From NCBI GenBank assembly GCA_017798145.1, contig CP059069.1, positions 1,783,226-1,847,225 on the forward strand: 64,000 nucleotides of DNA. The letters run 5' to 3'. Under the pieces are notes generated by a model, which saw only the letters and a program-made list of their open reading frames with translations, was not told the origin of the DNA and searched no databases. Shown here in pieces: positions 33,748-41,476 of the stretch (positions are counted from its first letter, which is position 1; each line of letters starts with the position of its first letter). The translations under genes and the position numbers were made by a program. The DNA is from Akkermansiaceae bacterium (lineage in GTDB: Bacteria; Verrucomicrobiota; Verrucomicrobiia; Verrucomicrobiales; Akkermansiaceae).

Positions 33748-34421
33748 AAACCACCGCCATCCTCGTCGCCGCCGGATCCAGCAGCCGCATGGGCTTCGAC
33801 AAGCTCGCCGCCCCCCTCTCAGGCAAGCCCGTCCTCGCCCACACGCTCGATGCATTCCTCACCTGCCATGAAATCACGGAAATCATCGTGGTTTGTCCGG
33901 AAAAGCGTTTCTCCGAGCTGCTCGATCCGGCCACCTTCTGCAAACCCGTCCGCCGCATCGATGGCGGCACCGCCCGCCACCTCTCCGTCGCCAACGGCCT
34001 CGCCGCCGTCTCCCCGGATGCGGAGCTCGTCGCCGTCCACGACGCCGCCCGCCCCCTCGTCTCCCAAGCCGACATCCTCGCCACCATCGCCGCCGCCCAG
34101 GAACACGGAGCGGCATCCCTCGCCCGCCGTGTCACCGAGACCCTGAAACGCTCCGACGGAAACGATTTCACCACAGCCCCCGTCCCCCGTGAAAACCTCT
34201 GGTTCATGGAAACCCCGCAGATCTTCCACGCCGATCTCATCCGCTCCGCCTACGAGCGCATCCTGGAAAGCGACATCGAGGTCACCGACGAAAGCTCCGC
34301 CATCGAGGCCTACGGCGGAAAGGTGAAGCTCGTCCCCTCCACCTCGCCCAACCCCAAGATCACCACCCCCGCCGACCTCGCCGGAATCGTTCCGAAATTA
34401 GATTCTTCCACCGATCACTGA
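33744..34421 (+). CDS. ispD: 2-C-methyl-D-erythritol 4-phosphate cytidylyltransferase
   Basis: The 225-residue product opens TTAILVAAGSSSRMGFDKLAAPLSGKPVLAHTL (CTP-binding loop) and has VAVHDAARPLVS, ENLWFMETPQIFHADLI and a final SNPKITTPADL-like segment (SPNPKITTPADL), all typical of IspD in the MEP isoprenoid pathway. It overlaps bioA by 4 bp. Its stop codon lies inside a set of four heptamers (34412-34439). Confidence 0.94.
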   Translation: MKTTAILVAAGSSSRMGFDKLAAPLSGKPVLAHTLDAFLTCHEITEIIVVCPEKRFSELLDPATFCKPVRRIDGGTARHLSVANGLAAVSPDAELVAVHDAARPLVSQADILATIAAAQEHGAASLARRVTETLKRSDGNDFTTAPVPRENLWFMETPQIFHADLIRSAYERILESDIEVTDESSAIEAYGGKVKLVPSTSPNPKITTPADLAGIVPKLDSSTDH

Positions 34422-34439
34422 TCACTTGGCACTTGGCAC
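34412..34439. repeat. Four degenerate heptamers (TNNNCAC type)
   Basis: Consecutive heptamers CGATCAC, TGATCAC, TTGGCAC, TTGGCAC cover 34412-34439. The same phase and pattern occur at 60732-60759 (TGATCAC, TGCTCAC, TCGGCAC, TGACCAC). Confidence 0.75.
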
Positions 34440-34467
34440 GGTTGGAAGCTAGGCTTCCAACCGTGCC
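34435..34467. repeat. Perfect 15-bp inverted repeat over a start region
   Basis: GGCACGGTTGGAAGC (34435-34449) and GCTTCCAACCGTGCC (34453-34467) are exact complements separated by TAG. The most likely start codon of the next gene, GTG at 34463, lies in the right arm. The right arm has no T tract, so it is unlikely to be a simple terminator. Confidence 0.9.
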
Positions 34468-35686
34468 CGCCACCTACTCCACACACGATCTTCCCGGCGG
34501 CCCGCGCCTTGCCCATGCCCATCTCCCGGAATCCGAGTGCGCCGCTCTCTCGATCTACCTCCCCGTCGGCTCCCGCGACGAAACCGGCAACATCCCCGCA
34601 GGCCTCGCGCATTTCTCAGAGCACATGGCGTTCAAGGGCACGAAGACCCGCTCGGCGAAACAACTGACCCTCGCCATCGAGTCCGGCGGCGGCCAGGCGA
34701 ACGCCTGCACCTCGGAGGATCACACCGTTTACGAAGCCCAGGGCGAGGCGGAGCTCATGCCCGTCCTCATCGAAGTCCTCGCAGACATGGTCTGGCACTC
34801 CACCTTCCCGGAAAACGAGATAAACCTGGAGCGCGACGTCATCGGCGAGGAAATCACCATGATCCGCGAGTCGCCCTCCGACCACATCGGCGATCTGCTC
34901 GCCTCCGCCCTCTGGCCGGAACACCCCCTCGGCCAATCCATCTCCGGCTCGGTCGAATCCATAGAGAAAATCACCCGCTCCGGCCTCGTGAATTTCGCGA
35001 AGCAGCACCATTTCCGCAACGACCTCGTCATCGCCACCGCCGGCCCGATGGATGCCGATGAAATCCTCTCCGCACTCATCCCCCTCCTACCGAAAAAGTT
35101 CAGGAAACCGCCCCTGCGCCTCGGCTACACTCCTTCTTCCTCCCGGGAAATCATCGAGAACCGACCAACCGACCAACTCCAGCTCGCCCTCGCCTGGCAC
35201 ACCCCCGGCCGCCGCGCTGAAGAGCGCCATGCCCTGCGCCTGCTCTCACTCATCCTCGGCGAGTCCTCCTCCTCCCGCCTCTTCACCGAGCTGCGCGAGG
35301 AACGCGGCCTCTGCTACCAGGTAGGATCGGAGACATCCCTTTTCCACGAAACCGGAGCCCTCCAGATCGTCGCGGGCCTCGACCCCGACTCCCGCGAGGA
35401 ATCCCTCGAAACCATTTTCAAGGAAACCGCAGACCTAGTCGCAAACGGCCCCCGCCCCGGCGAGCTCGAACGCGCCAAGCGCCTCGCCATCTCCCAATCC
35501 AAGCTCGCCTTCGAGTCCACTTCCTCCCACACCGCATGGGCCGGGGAAGGGCTCCTGTTTTTCAACCACATCCCCTCGCCGCAGGAAGCCCGGGAGAATC
35601 TCCTCGCCGTCACCGACGAGCAGATCCAGTCCATCGCCGCACAGATCTTTTCTCAAAACCCCGCGACTGCAGAGATCCGATCTTAG
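34463..35686 (+). CDS. M16 family (insulinase-like) zinc peptidase
   Basis: With the GTG start at 34463 the product is about 407 residues. It has the inverted zinc motif H-x-x-E-H in LAHFSEHMAFKGTK, the downstream glutamate in INLERDVIGEEI, and the C-terminal ARRAEERHAL...RLFTELREERGLCYQVG pattern of M16 processing peptidases (PqqL/PepR-like). Substrate is unknown. A TTG at 34433 also opens the frame, but both candidates lie in or beside a perfect palindrome, and no Shine-Dalgarno sequence is seen, so the true start is uncertain. Confidence 0.88.
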   Translation: MPATYSTHDLPGGPRLAHAHLPESECAALSIYLPVGSRDETGNIPAGLAHFSEHMAFKGTKTRSAKQLTLAIESGGGQANACTSEDHTVYEAQGEAELMPVLIEVLADMVWHSTFPENEINLERDVIGEEITMIRESPSDHIGDLLASALWPEHPLGQSISGSVESIEKITRSGLVNFAKQHHFRNDLVIATAGPMDADEILSALIPLLPKKFRKPPLRLGYTPSSSREIIENRPTDQLQLALAWHTPGRRAEERHALRLLSLILGESSSSRLFTELREERGLCYQVGSETSLFHETGALQIVAGLDPDSREESLETIFKETADLVANGPRPGELERAKRLAISQSKLAFESTSSHTAWAGEGLLFFNHIPSPQEARENLLAVTDEQIQSIAAQIFSQNPATAEIRS

Positions 35687-35755
35687 GAAAGCCGTCCTTC
35701 CAGGCGGCAGCAAAGCACCCAGCAAAATCCAGCCGCCTGGGAGGGCGGCTTTCCT
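35685..35755. repeat. Long imperfect hairpin overlapping the stop of the M16 gene
   Basis: The 24-base arms at 35685-35708 (AGGAAAGCCGTCCTTCCAGG...) and 35732-35755 (...GGAGGGCGGCTTTCCT) are complementary except at two positions that would be G-U pairs in plus-strand RNA. The loop is 23 bases. It begins inside the TAG stop codon and could act as a transcript end or 3' stabiliser; no T tract follows. Confidence 0.88.
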
Positions 35756-35792
35756 TACTCGACAAGCCCGCGCCTCATGCCAAACTCTCCCG

Positions 35793-35981
35793 ATGGAAAT
35801 CATCGCGATCAAGCGCCCTCTGGAATCGGAGGGCATCCCGCCCCTGATCGAGGATCCCGAGGTGGCCATGGAAGTTTTCGCGGAGATACTCAAACGAGGA
35901 GCCATGTTTTACCCGGATGCCGATGACACTTCACAAGGACATCAGAGAATTCATCGAATTGTGCCTCTCGCGGAGAGTTGA
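35793..35981 (+). CDS. Small hypothetical protein upstream of a nucleotidyltransferase
   Basis: The 62-residue frame begins MEIIAIKRPLESEGIPPLIEDPEVAMEVFAEIL and overlaps the nucleotidyltransferase start by 65 bp in another frame. The first 45 residues look protein-like (alternating acidic and hydrophobic) while the tail is basic and low in order. It may be a coupled partner gene; it is not recognised and could be spurious. Confidence 0.4.
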   Translation: MEIIAIKRPLESEGIPPLIEDPEVAMEVFAEILKRGAMFYPDADDTSQGHQRIHRIVPLAES

Positions 35982-36381
35982 TTTTCTCCTCGTCGGCGGA
36001 TACGCGCTCGCCTTCCACGGAGCGCCCCGTTTCACCGAGGACATCGACCTGATGGTGCTCGTATCGCCCGAAAACGCCGACAAGCTATTTGGTGTGCTCG
36101 AAACGTTCGGATTCGGAAGCGCCGGCATCACGCGGGAGGACTTCCTCGATGCCGGGCAGGTGATCCAGCTAGGCCGTGCCCCGAACCGCATCGACCTGCT
36201 CACCGGCATCAGCGGGGTCACATGGGACGAGGCATGGTCTTCCCGCGTCCCAATATCCCTCGACGGCTTTCCAATCCATGCCATCGGAAAGGAGCAACTC
36301 ATCCGCAACAAGCAAGCCACCGGACGCCCACAGGATCTTGCGGATCTCGCACGCCTTCGGAAAGGCCAGCCCAACAATTGA
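35917..36381 (+). CDS. Nucleotidyltransferase-fold protein (DUF6036/MNT-like)
   Basis: This 154-residue protein has DFLLVGGYALAFHGAPRFTEDIDLMV, the minimal nucleotidyltransferase motif (G-G-x-A ... D-I-D), and later GRAPNRIDLLTGISGV and a C-terminal TGRPQDLADLARL helix. Such proteins add nucleotides to proteins or RNA and some belong to two-gene toxin-antitoxin-like pairs. There is no HEPN gene beside it, only the small overlapping frame upstream, so the role is open. ATG at 35923 is an alternative start. Confidence 0.8.
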   Translation: MPMTLHKDIREFIELCLSRRVDFLLVGGYALAFHGAPRFTEDIDLMVLVSPENADKLFGVLETFGFGSAGITREDFLDAGQVIQLGRAPNRIDLLTGISGVTWDEAWSSRVPISLDGFPIHAIGKEQLIRNKQATGRPQDLADLARLRKGQPNN

Positions 36382-36439
36382 ATGCGGGGCTAGAGAGAAG
36401 CGCCCGGAACTTCCGGATGCCGGCGGAGCTTAATCGCAC

Positions 36440-39400
36440 ATGGTTTTCCGATTGCTGCTTGCCCTCACCCTAACCGCTGCCGCACACGATGTCGGCGGCA
36501 AAGGCCACCTCCACACCGCGCCCCAGCACATCGAAAAGCCGCGCATTGAGGACACCATCCAGGCCAACATTTACGCGGACAACTGGTTCGCCCTCTACAT
36601 CAACGGCCAGCTTGTCGCCACCGACCCTATCCCTTTCATCCCGCATAACGTCGTCACCCTCGACATACTGCCGGAGTATCCCATGACGATCGCTGTCATG
36701 GCGCGCGACAATGCCGATCCCAAGACCGGCATGGAGTATGACAACACCAGCATTGGCGACGGCGGTTTCATCCTGAAATTCTCCGATGGCACCGTCACCA
36801 CCGCATCATGGAAGGCGAAGGACTTCTTCCACGGCCCCATCAACTCGGACACCGCGAACCCGAAAGTCCGTGCAACCCCCATCCCGGAAAACTGGTTCGC
36901 CACCGACTTCGACGACTCTTCATGGGCGAATGCGAAGGAATTCACCGAACAGGAGATCGACCCGAAAAAGCCCTACTTCGACCATGATTTCAAAGGGGCG
37001 AAATGGATCTGGAGCGACGACCTCAAGCTCGATAACACAGTCATCTTCCGCACCCGGATCGCATCCGCTCCGGACGGCCGCAAGGCGAATCCAAACTGGC
37101 CAAAGGGACATATCCTCCCATCGGCAAGCTCCGCCCCTTTCCTAACTGCAGGCATCCAGGCACCCCATGATTTTTCGCACCGCCTCGATCCCTCCGCTCC
37201 GCCGCAAGCCAAGGCCTTCGCGCCTTTTGCCGAGTCGCTTGAGATCAAATGGGACGAGCGTTTCGTCATCGTCGGCACGAATTCGCTGCCCGATCACCCG
37301 ATGATGAAAGGCATCACAGCATGGAACCAGCAGGTTCCCCTTCCCCAGGATTTCTTCGGTGAAAACGCATGGCACATCCCGCTCCATCCCGTCCCCTCGC
37401 CCAGCCCGGTCTCTGCGAAAACAAGCCTCTTCAAGGGAGCCATCGCCGTAGCAATCAACGGGGTTCCGATTTTCAACCCGATCAAGCAGGACGGCCGCAC
37501 CGACACCAAGCTCGCCGGGGAACTCGATGAATACGGCGGCCATGCCGGACGCGCCGATGATTACCATTACCACCTCCCGCCCACTTTCCTGAGCAGGCTC
37601 GTCGGCGACACCCAGCCGATCGGCTTCGCAATGGACGGCTACCCGCTCTATGGCTTCAACGAACCCGACGGATCACCCGCCAAGGATCTCGATGCCTTCA
37701 ACGGCCACGAACACGGCGTCCTCGGCTACCACTACCACTCCAGCTTAAACTACCCCTACCTCAACGGCGGGCTGAAAGGCCAGGTCGAGATCCGCGACGA
37801 CCAGGTGGCCGACCAACCCCGCACCCAAGGCATCCGTCCCTACACCCAGCCCCTGCGCGGCGCGGCGATCACGGATTTTAGCAATCCGGAAGAGGGGCGC
37901 TACTCGCTCACCTACGAGCTCGGAGGGAAATCCCACCGCATCGACTACAGCACCAAACCGGAAGGCGGAGCCGACTTCGCATTCGTCGCGCCCGACGGCA
38001 CCACGACCAAGGAATCCTACACACCGCACCAGCGCCGACCCGATGGTGAAAAGGGCGAAAGAAAACCGGGGGAAAAAGGCAAACGCCCACGTGACCGCCC
38101 CGAAGAACCGCGTGGAAAAGAGCAGGCGGGAGACGCACCGCGCACCCCATGGATCCTCGTCCACGCGCCGGAAATCGACGCCAACAAGGACGGCACCCTC
38201 ACACTTGAAGAACTTCTCGCCGATGTAAAAGCGGTCTTCGATGGCTACGATGCGGACAAGGACGGTCACCTTACAGAACCCGGAATGACCCAAGGGAAAA
38301 GCGGCGTCCACTCCGCCCTGGACGGCTTCGTCAGGCAACACAACCTTGAGATGGACAGTGACGATGACTCCAAGGTCTCCGCCGCCGAAATGACAGGGCA
38401 ATTCAAGCGGTTCCTGGACAAGAATGACGCCAACGGCGACGGGAAACTCAGCCCCGATGAGCTCAAGGTGGAAGGCGAAATCAAGCCGCGCTTACCGGAT
38501 AAAAAGACACCCGCACAGCCGGATTCACCCAAGCCCCAATCATCCATCGGCAAGGGCAAACCCAACGTCATTTTCATCCTCATCGACGACATGGGCTGGA
38601 ACGATGTCGGCTTCGCCGGAAACAAATCCATCGAAACCCCGAACATCGCCAAACTCGCCGCCGAGGGCATGCGTTTCAGCGCGGCCTACGCGCCGTCACC
38701 GGTCTGCTCGCCGACACGGATCAGCCTCCAGACAGGCATGAGCTGCGCGCGCCTCCAATGGACAAAAGCCTCCCCCGTGATGACCGCCACCGATGGCTAC
38801 AAGCTCATCCCGCCGGCCCACAGAAGATCAATACGCGAGGACGAGACCACGGTCGCGGAACTCCTGAAAACCGCCGGCTACGCGACAGCCCACTACGGAA
38901 AGTGGCACTTGAACGGAGGCGGTCCGGAAAAACACGGCTACGACGAAAGCGACGGGGAAACGAGCAACGGCGACGCCGCACAGTTCAAGGGCGACAACCC
39001 GGTTGATATCGTGGGCATGGGCACACGCGCTGCCGCGTTCATGAAGAAATCGCACGAAGCCGGGAAGCCGTTCTTCATCCAGATGTCCTACCACGCCCTG
39101 CATTACCCGGAGAACGCGAACCCTAAAAGTGTCGAAAAATTCAAAGCGCTTCTTCCGAATGCCCCCGCGCACATCGTCCAGCGCGCCGCCATCACCTATG
39201 ACCTCGACGCAGGCATAGGACAGATCCTCAAGGATCTCGACACCCTCGACCTCGCGAAAAACACTTGGGTGATTTACATGTCCGACAACGGAGCCGGAGG
39301 GAGCAAGGGTGGAAAAGGCGGTGGCAGGAGCATCCAGGGCGGAAAAGGCAGCCTCTGGGAAGGCGGCATCCGCGTCCCGCTGATCATCCGCGGCCCGGGA

Positions 39401-39877
39401 GTGGCTCCGGACAGCTGGTGCCACGGGCGGGTTGTCGGCTTCGATCTTTTCCCGACCTTCTGCGGACTCGCCGGGGTCACCGAACTGCCCAAGGACATCG
39501 ATGGAGGCTCCATCCTTCCGCAGCTCAGAGGTTCGCAGGAGCCCGTGAAACGCCCCCGCGAGGAACTCGTCTTCCATTTCCCCCACTACCAGGGGGACAC
39601 CCCGCATTCCGCCATCTACCTCGGCGATTTCAAGCTCATCCACTTCTACGAAACCGGCGAGAACAAGCTCTTCAACATCAGGGACGACATTGGGGAAAAG
39701 AGCGACATCTCAAAGGAAATGCCCGACAAGACAGCCGGGCTCTCGGCAAAGCTCAGCGCCTGCCTCACCGAGGTGAAGGCACAGCTCCCAACGGAGAACC
39801 CGCAGGCCGTTCCGGGAAAAATTCACACTGGTGAAAAGGGCGACAAGAAGGAAGGCAAAGGGAAAAAGCGCAAGTAG
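36440..39877 (+). CDS. Secreted fusion protein: YHYH domain, four EF-hands, sulfatase
   Basis: This 1145-residue protein begins with a signal-like segment (FRLLLALTLTAAAH). Residues about 30-210 are a beta-rich region with NIYADNWFALYINGQLV, as in PA14/galactose-binding-like modules. Residues about 240-450 are a YHYH domain (DDYHYHLPPTF, GYHYHSSLNYPYLNGGLKG). A Lys/Arg/Glu/Pro-rich linker (530-565) leads to four EF-hand loops (DANKDGTLTLEEL, DADKDGHLTEPGM, DSDDDSKVSAAEM, DANGDGKLSPDEL; about 580-675). Residues about 708-1110 are a sulfatase with NVIFILIDDMGWNDVGF and the formylglycine motif C756-S-P-T-R. Sulfatases alone are 450-600 residues. The domain set suggests calcium-dependent desulfation of a polymer; the substrate is unknown. 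Confidence 0.9.
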   Translation: MVFRLLLALTLTAAAHDVGGKGHLHTAPQHIEKPRIEDTIQANIYADNWFALYINGQLVATDPIPFIPHNVVTLDILPEYPMTIAVMARDNADPKTGMEYDNTSIGDGGFILKFSDGTVTTASWKAKDFFHGPINSDTANPKVRATPIPENWFATDFDDSSWANAKEFTEQEIDPKKPYFDHDFKGAKWIWSDDLKLDNTVIFRTRIASAPDGRKANPNWPKGHILPSASSAPFLTAGIQAPHDFSHRLDPSAPPQAKAFAPFAESLEIKWDERFVIVGTNSLPDHPMMKGITAWNQQVPLPQDFFGENAWHIPLHPVPSPSPVSAKTSLFKGAIAVAINGVPIFNPIKQDGRTDTKLAGELDEYGGHAGRADDYHYHLPPTFLSRLVGDTQPIGFAMDGYPLYGFNEPDGSPAKDLDAFNGHEHGVLGYHYHSSLNYPYLNGGLKGQVEIRDDQVADQPRTQGIRPYTQPLRGAAITDFSNPEEGRYSLTYELGGKSHRIDYSTKPEGGADFAFVAPDGTTTKESYTPHQRRPDGEKGERKPGEKGKRPRDRPEEPRGKEQAGDAPRTPWILVHAPEIDANKDGTLTLEELLADVKAVFDGYDADKDGHLTEPGMTQGKSGVHSALDGFVRQHNLEMDSDDDSKVSAAEMTGQFKRFLDKNDANGDGKLSPDELKVEGEIKPRLPDKKTPAQPDSPKPQSSIGKGKPNVIFILIDDMGWNDVGFAGNKSIETPNIAKLAAEGMRFSAAYAPSPVCSPTRISLQTGMSCARLQWTKASPVMTATDGYKLIPPAHRRSIREDETTVAELLKTAGYATAHYGKWHLNGGGPEKHGYDESDGETSNGDAAQFKGDNPVDIVGMGTRAAAFMKKSHEAGKPFFIQMSYHALHYPENANPKSVEKFKALLPNAPAHIVQRAAITYDLDAGIGQILKDLDTLDLAKNTWVIYMSDNGAGGSKGGKGGGRSIQGGKGSLWEGGIRVPLIIRGPGVAPDSWCHGRVVGFDLFPTFCGLAGVTELPKDIDGGSILPQLRGSQEPVKRPREELVFHFPHYQGDTPHSAIYLGDFKLIHFYETGENKLFNIRDDIGEKSDISKEMPDKTAGLSAKLSACLTEVKAQLPTENPQAVPGKIHTGEKGDKKEGKGKKRK

Positions 39878-39938
39878 GATTCGACAGCCCGGCGGGGATC
39901 ACTAAAAAGGATGCGATTCCCACCGAAGTGACCTTTCC

Positions 39939-40622
39939 ATGCCTTTCCGCCCCTTCACATCCGTCCACTACATCACACTCGCCGTTGGCTTTGCGATCAC
40001 GGCGCTGGTGATCCTTTGCGCGAAGCGGTCGGAGAAAAACGAGCGCTTTGCCACCGCGATCCTGGCGTTCCTGAACCTCTCCGCCTACCCCTTCGCCCTC
40101 TTCGCATGGCACAACCACCCCCGCGCCCTCGATAACGTCCTGCCGCTCCACCTCTGCGACCTTGCTGCCATCGTGGCGGGCTTCGCGCTTTTTACGAGAA
40201 AGCCTTTCCTCCTCACCCTCACCTACTTCTGGGGGCTCGCCGCCACTCTCCAGGCACTCCTCACCCCCGCCATCACCATCGGGCCTCCTTCCCTTCCCTT
40301 CATCCATTTCTTCGTCCAGCACTTCGCCATCGTCGCCGCCGCACTCTACATCCCGCTCGTCCTGAAATGGCGGCCGGAGGCGCCTTGGTGGAAATCGCCG
40401 CTCAAGGTTTTCGGGATCTCCGTCGCCTACCAAGGGGTCGCCCTGCTTGTCAACATGGCCCTGAAAACCAACTTCGCCTTCGCCTCCCGCCCACCGGACA
40501 ACCCCTCCCTCATCGACCACCTCGGGCCGTGGCCGGTTTACCTGTTCGCGATGCAAGGCCTGGCGTTTGTCCTGTTCATCCTGCTCGCACTGCCTTTCAA
40601 AACCGGTAGGCCCGAGCCGTGA
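39939..40622 (+). CDS. YwaF/TIGR02206 family integral membrane protein
   Basis: The 227-residue product has six or seven membrane helices. It has HNHPRALDNVLPLHLCDLAAI near residue 60 and YFWGLAATLQALLTPAI, features of the TIGR02206/YwaF family, whose function is unknown. It begins 61 bp after the sulfatase fusion on the same strand. Confidence 0.82.
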   Translation: MPFRPFTSVHYITLAVGFAITALVILCAKRSEKNERFATAILAFLNLSAYPFALFAWHNHPRALDNVLPLHLCDLAAIVAGFALFTRKPFLLTLTYFWGLAATLQALLTPAITIGPPSLPFIHFFVQHFAIVAAALYIPLVLKWRPEAPWWKSPLKVFGISVAYQGVALLVNMALKTNFAFASRPPDNPSLIDHLGPWPVYLFAMQGLAFVLFILLALPFKTGRPEP

Positions 40623-40685
40623 AAGCCCGCACCGCACCAATCCCCCCCCTTGCCTTTGCCGACTGGGCGGGTAGGTTCCTAACAC

Positions 40686-41390
40686 ATGAAAACCACCTTC
40701 TTGCTCCTGATGCCCGTCTTTGCGCTCGTTTCCTGCGCACCCTCCCTCCCCTCGACAGGATTTCTCGGAGAGGATGACAAGAAGCTGACCGCCGACAAAA
40801 GCCTGCCTTTCCAGAGATCCTGGCGGAAGGCCGATGCGGATCTCAGCAAATATTCGAAGATCGAAGTCGTGCCCATCAGGACCGACAAACTCCGCTCCCT
40901 CGACAACAGCCTCAACGCCGTGAATTTCCGTAACATCGGGGACCAGTATTCCAAAGACGTGGCCAAGCTTGCGGACGGCACGACGGAAGCTTTCAGGAAA
41001 GAACTCGACGAACTCCCGGGACGCAGTGCCACCATCGTTTCCAAGCCTTCGAAATCCCGCAACACGCTGGTTCTTGAAACGAATCTCGTGGAGGCGATTC
41101 CCGGGCGCCCTTCGGCGAAAATCGCGAACCTTGCGGTCCCTCTTGTCGGGATCCTCAGTCAGCCCTCGATCGCCATAGAGGGTCGCCTCCGGGACGCAAG
41201 ATCGGGGGAAACCCTGCTTGCCTTCGCGGACAACGAAACCCCGGAAGCGAGCATCATCGATGCGCAAAGCTTCACTTTCTACGGCACCCTCCGCCGCGAG
41301 GCGGAAAAGTGGGCTTCCCAGCTCGCGGAAATCATCGAAGGCTCGACGGATGTGAAAGACCCCTTCTTTTTCAGGCCGGTTGACTGGTGA
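40686..41390 (+). CDS. DUF3313-like lipoprotein
   Basis: This 234-residue protein has a lipoprotein signal (MKTTFLLLMPVFALVSC, Cys at 17). The mature part has WRKADADLSKYSKIEVVPI and a later VGILSQPSIAIEGRLRDARSGETLLAFAD, the pattern of DUF3313 outer-membrane lipoproteins. No enzymatic role is known. It lies 63 bp after the YwaF-like gene and 86 bp before the chosen start of the next. Confidence 0.8.
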   Translation: MKTTFLLLMPVFALVSCAPSLPSTGFLGEDDKKLTADKSLPFQRSWRKADADLSKYSKIEVVPIRTDKLRSLDNSLNAVNFRNIGDQYSKDVAKLADGTTEAFRKELDELPGRSATIVSKPSKSRNTLVLETNLVEAIPGRPSAKIANLAVPLVGILSQPSIAIEGRLRDARSGETLLAFADNETPEASIIDAQSFTFYGTLRREAEKWASQLAEIIEGSTDVKDPFFFRPVDW

Positions 41391-41476
41391 AATCGAATCT
41401 ATCTTCAGGCCTGATCCTCCTGAATGATCGGAGTTTTTCTGATCGTATCCCGGAGCCATCCGCCACAATCTCCTGC

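Noticed and set aside
35917-36381. Definite toxin-antitoxin system
   Set aside because: Only the nucleotidyltransferase fold is clear; no HEPN partner is present and the small overlapping frame is unrecognised.
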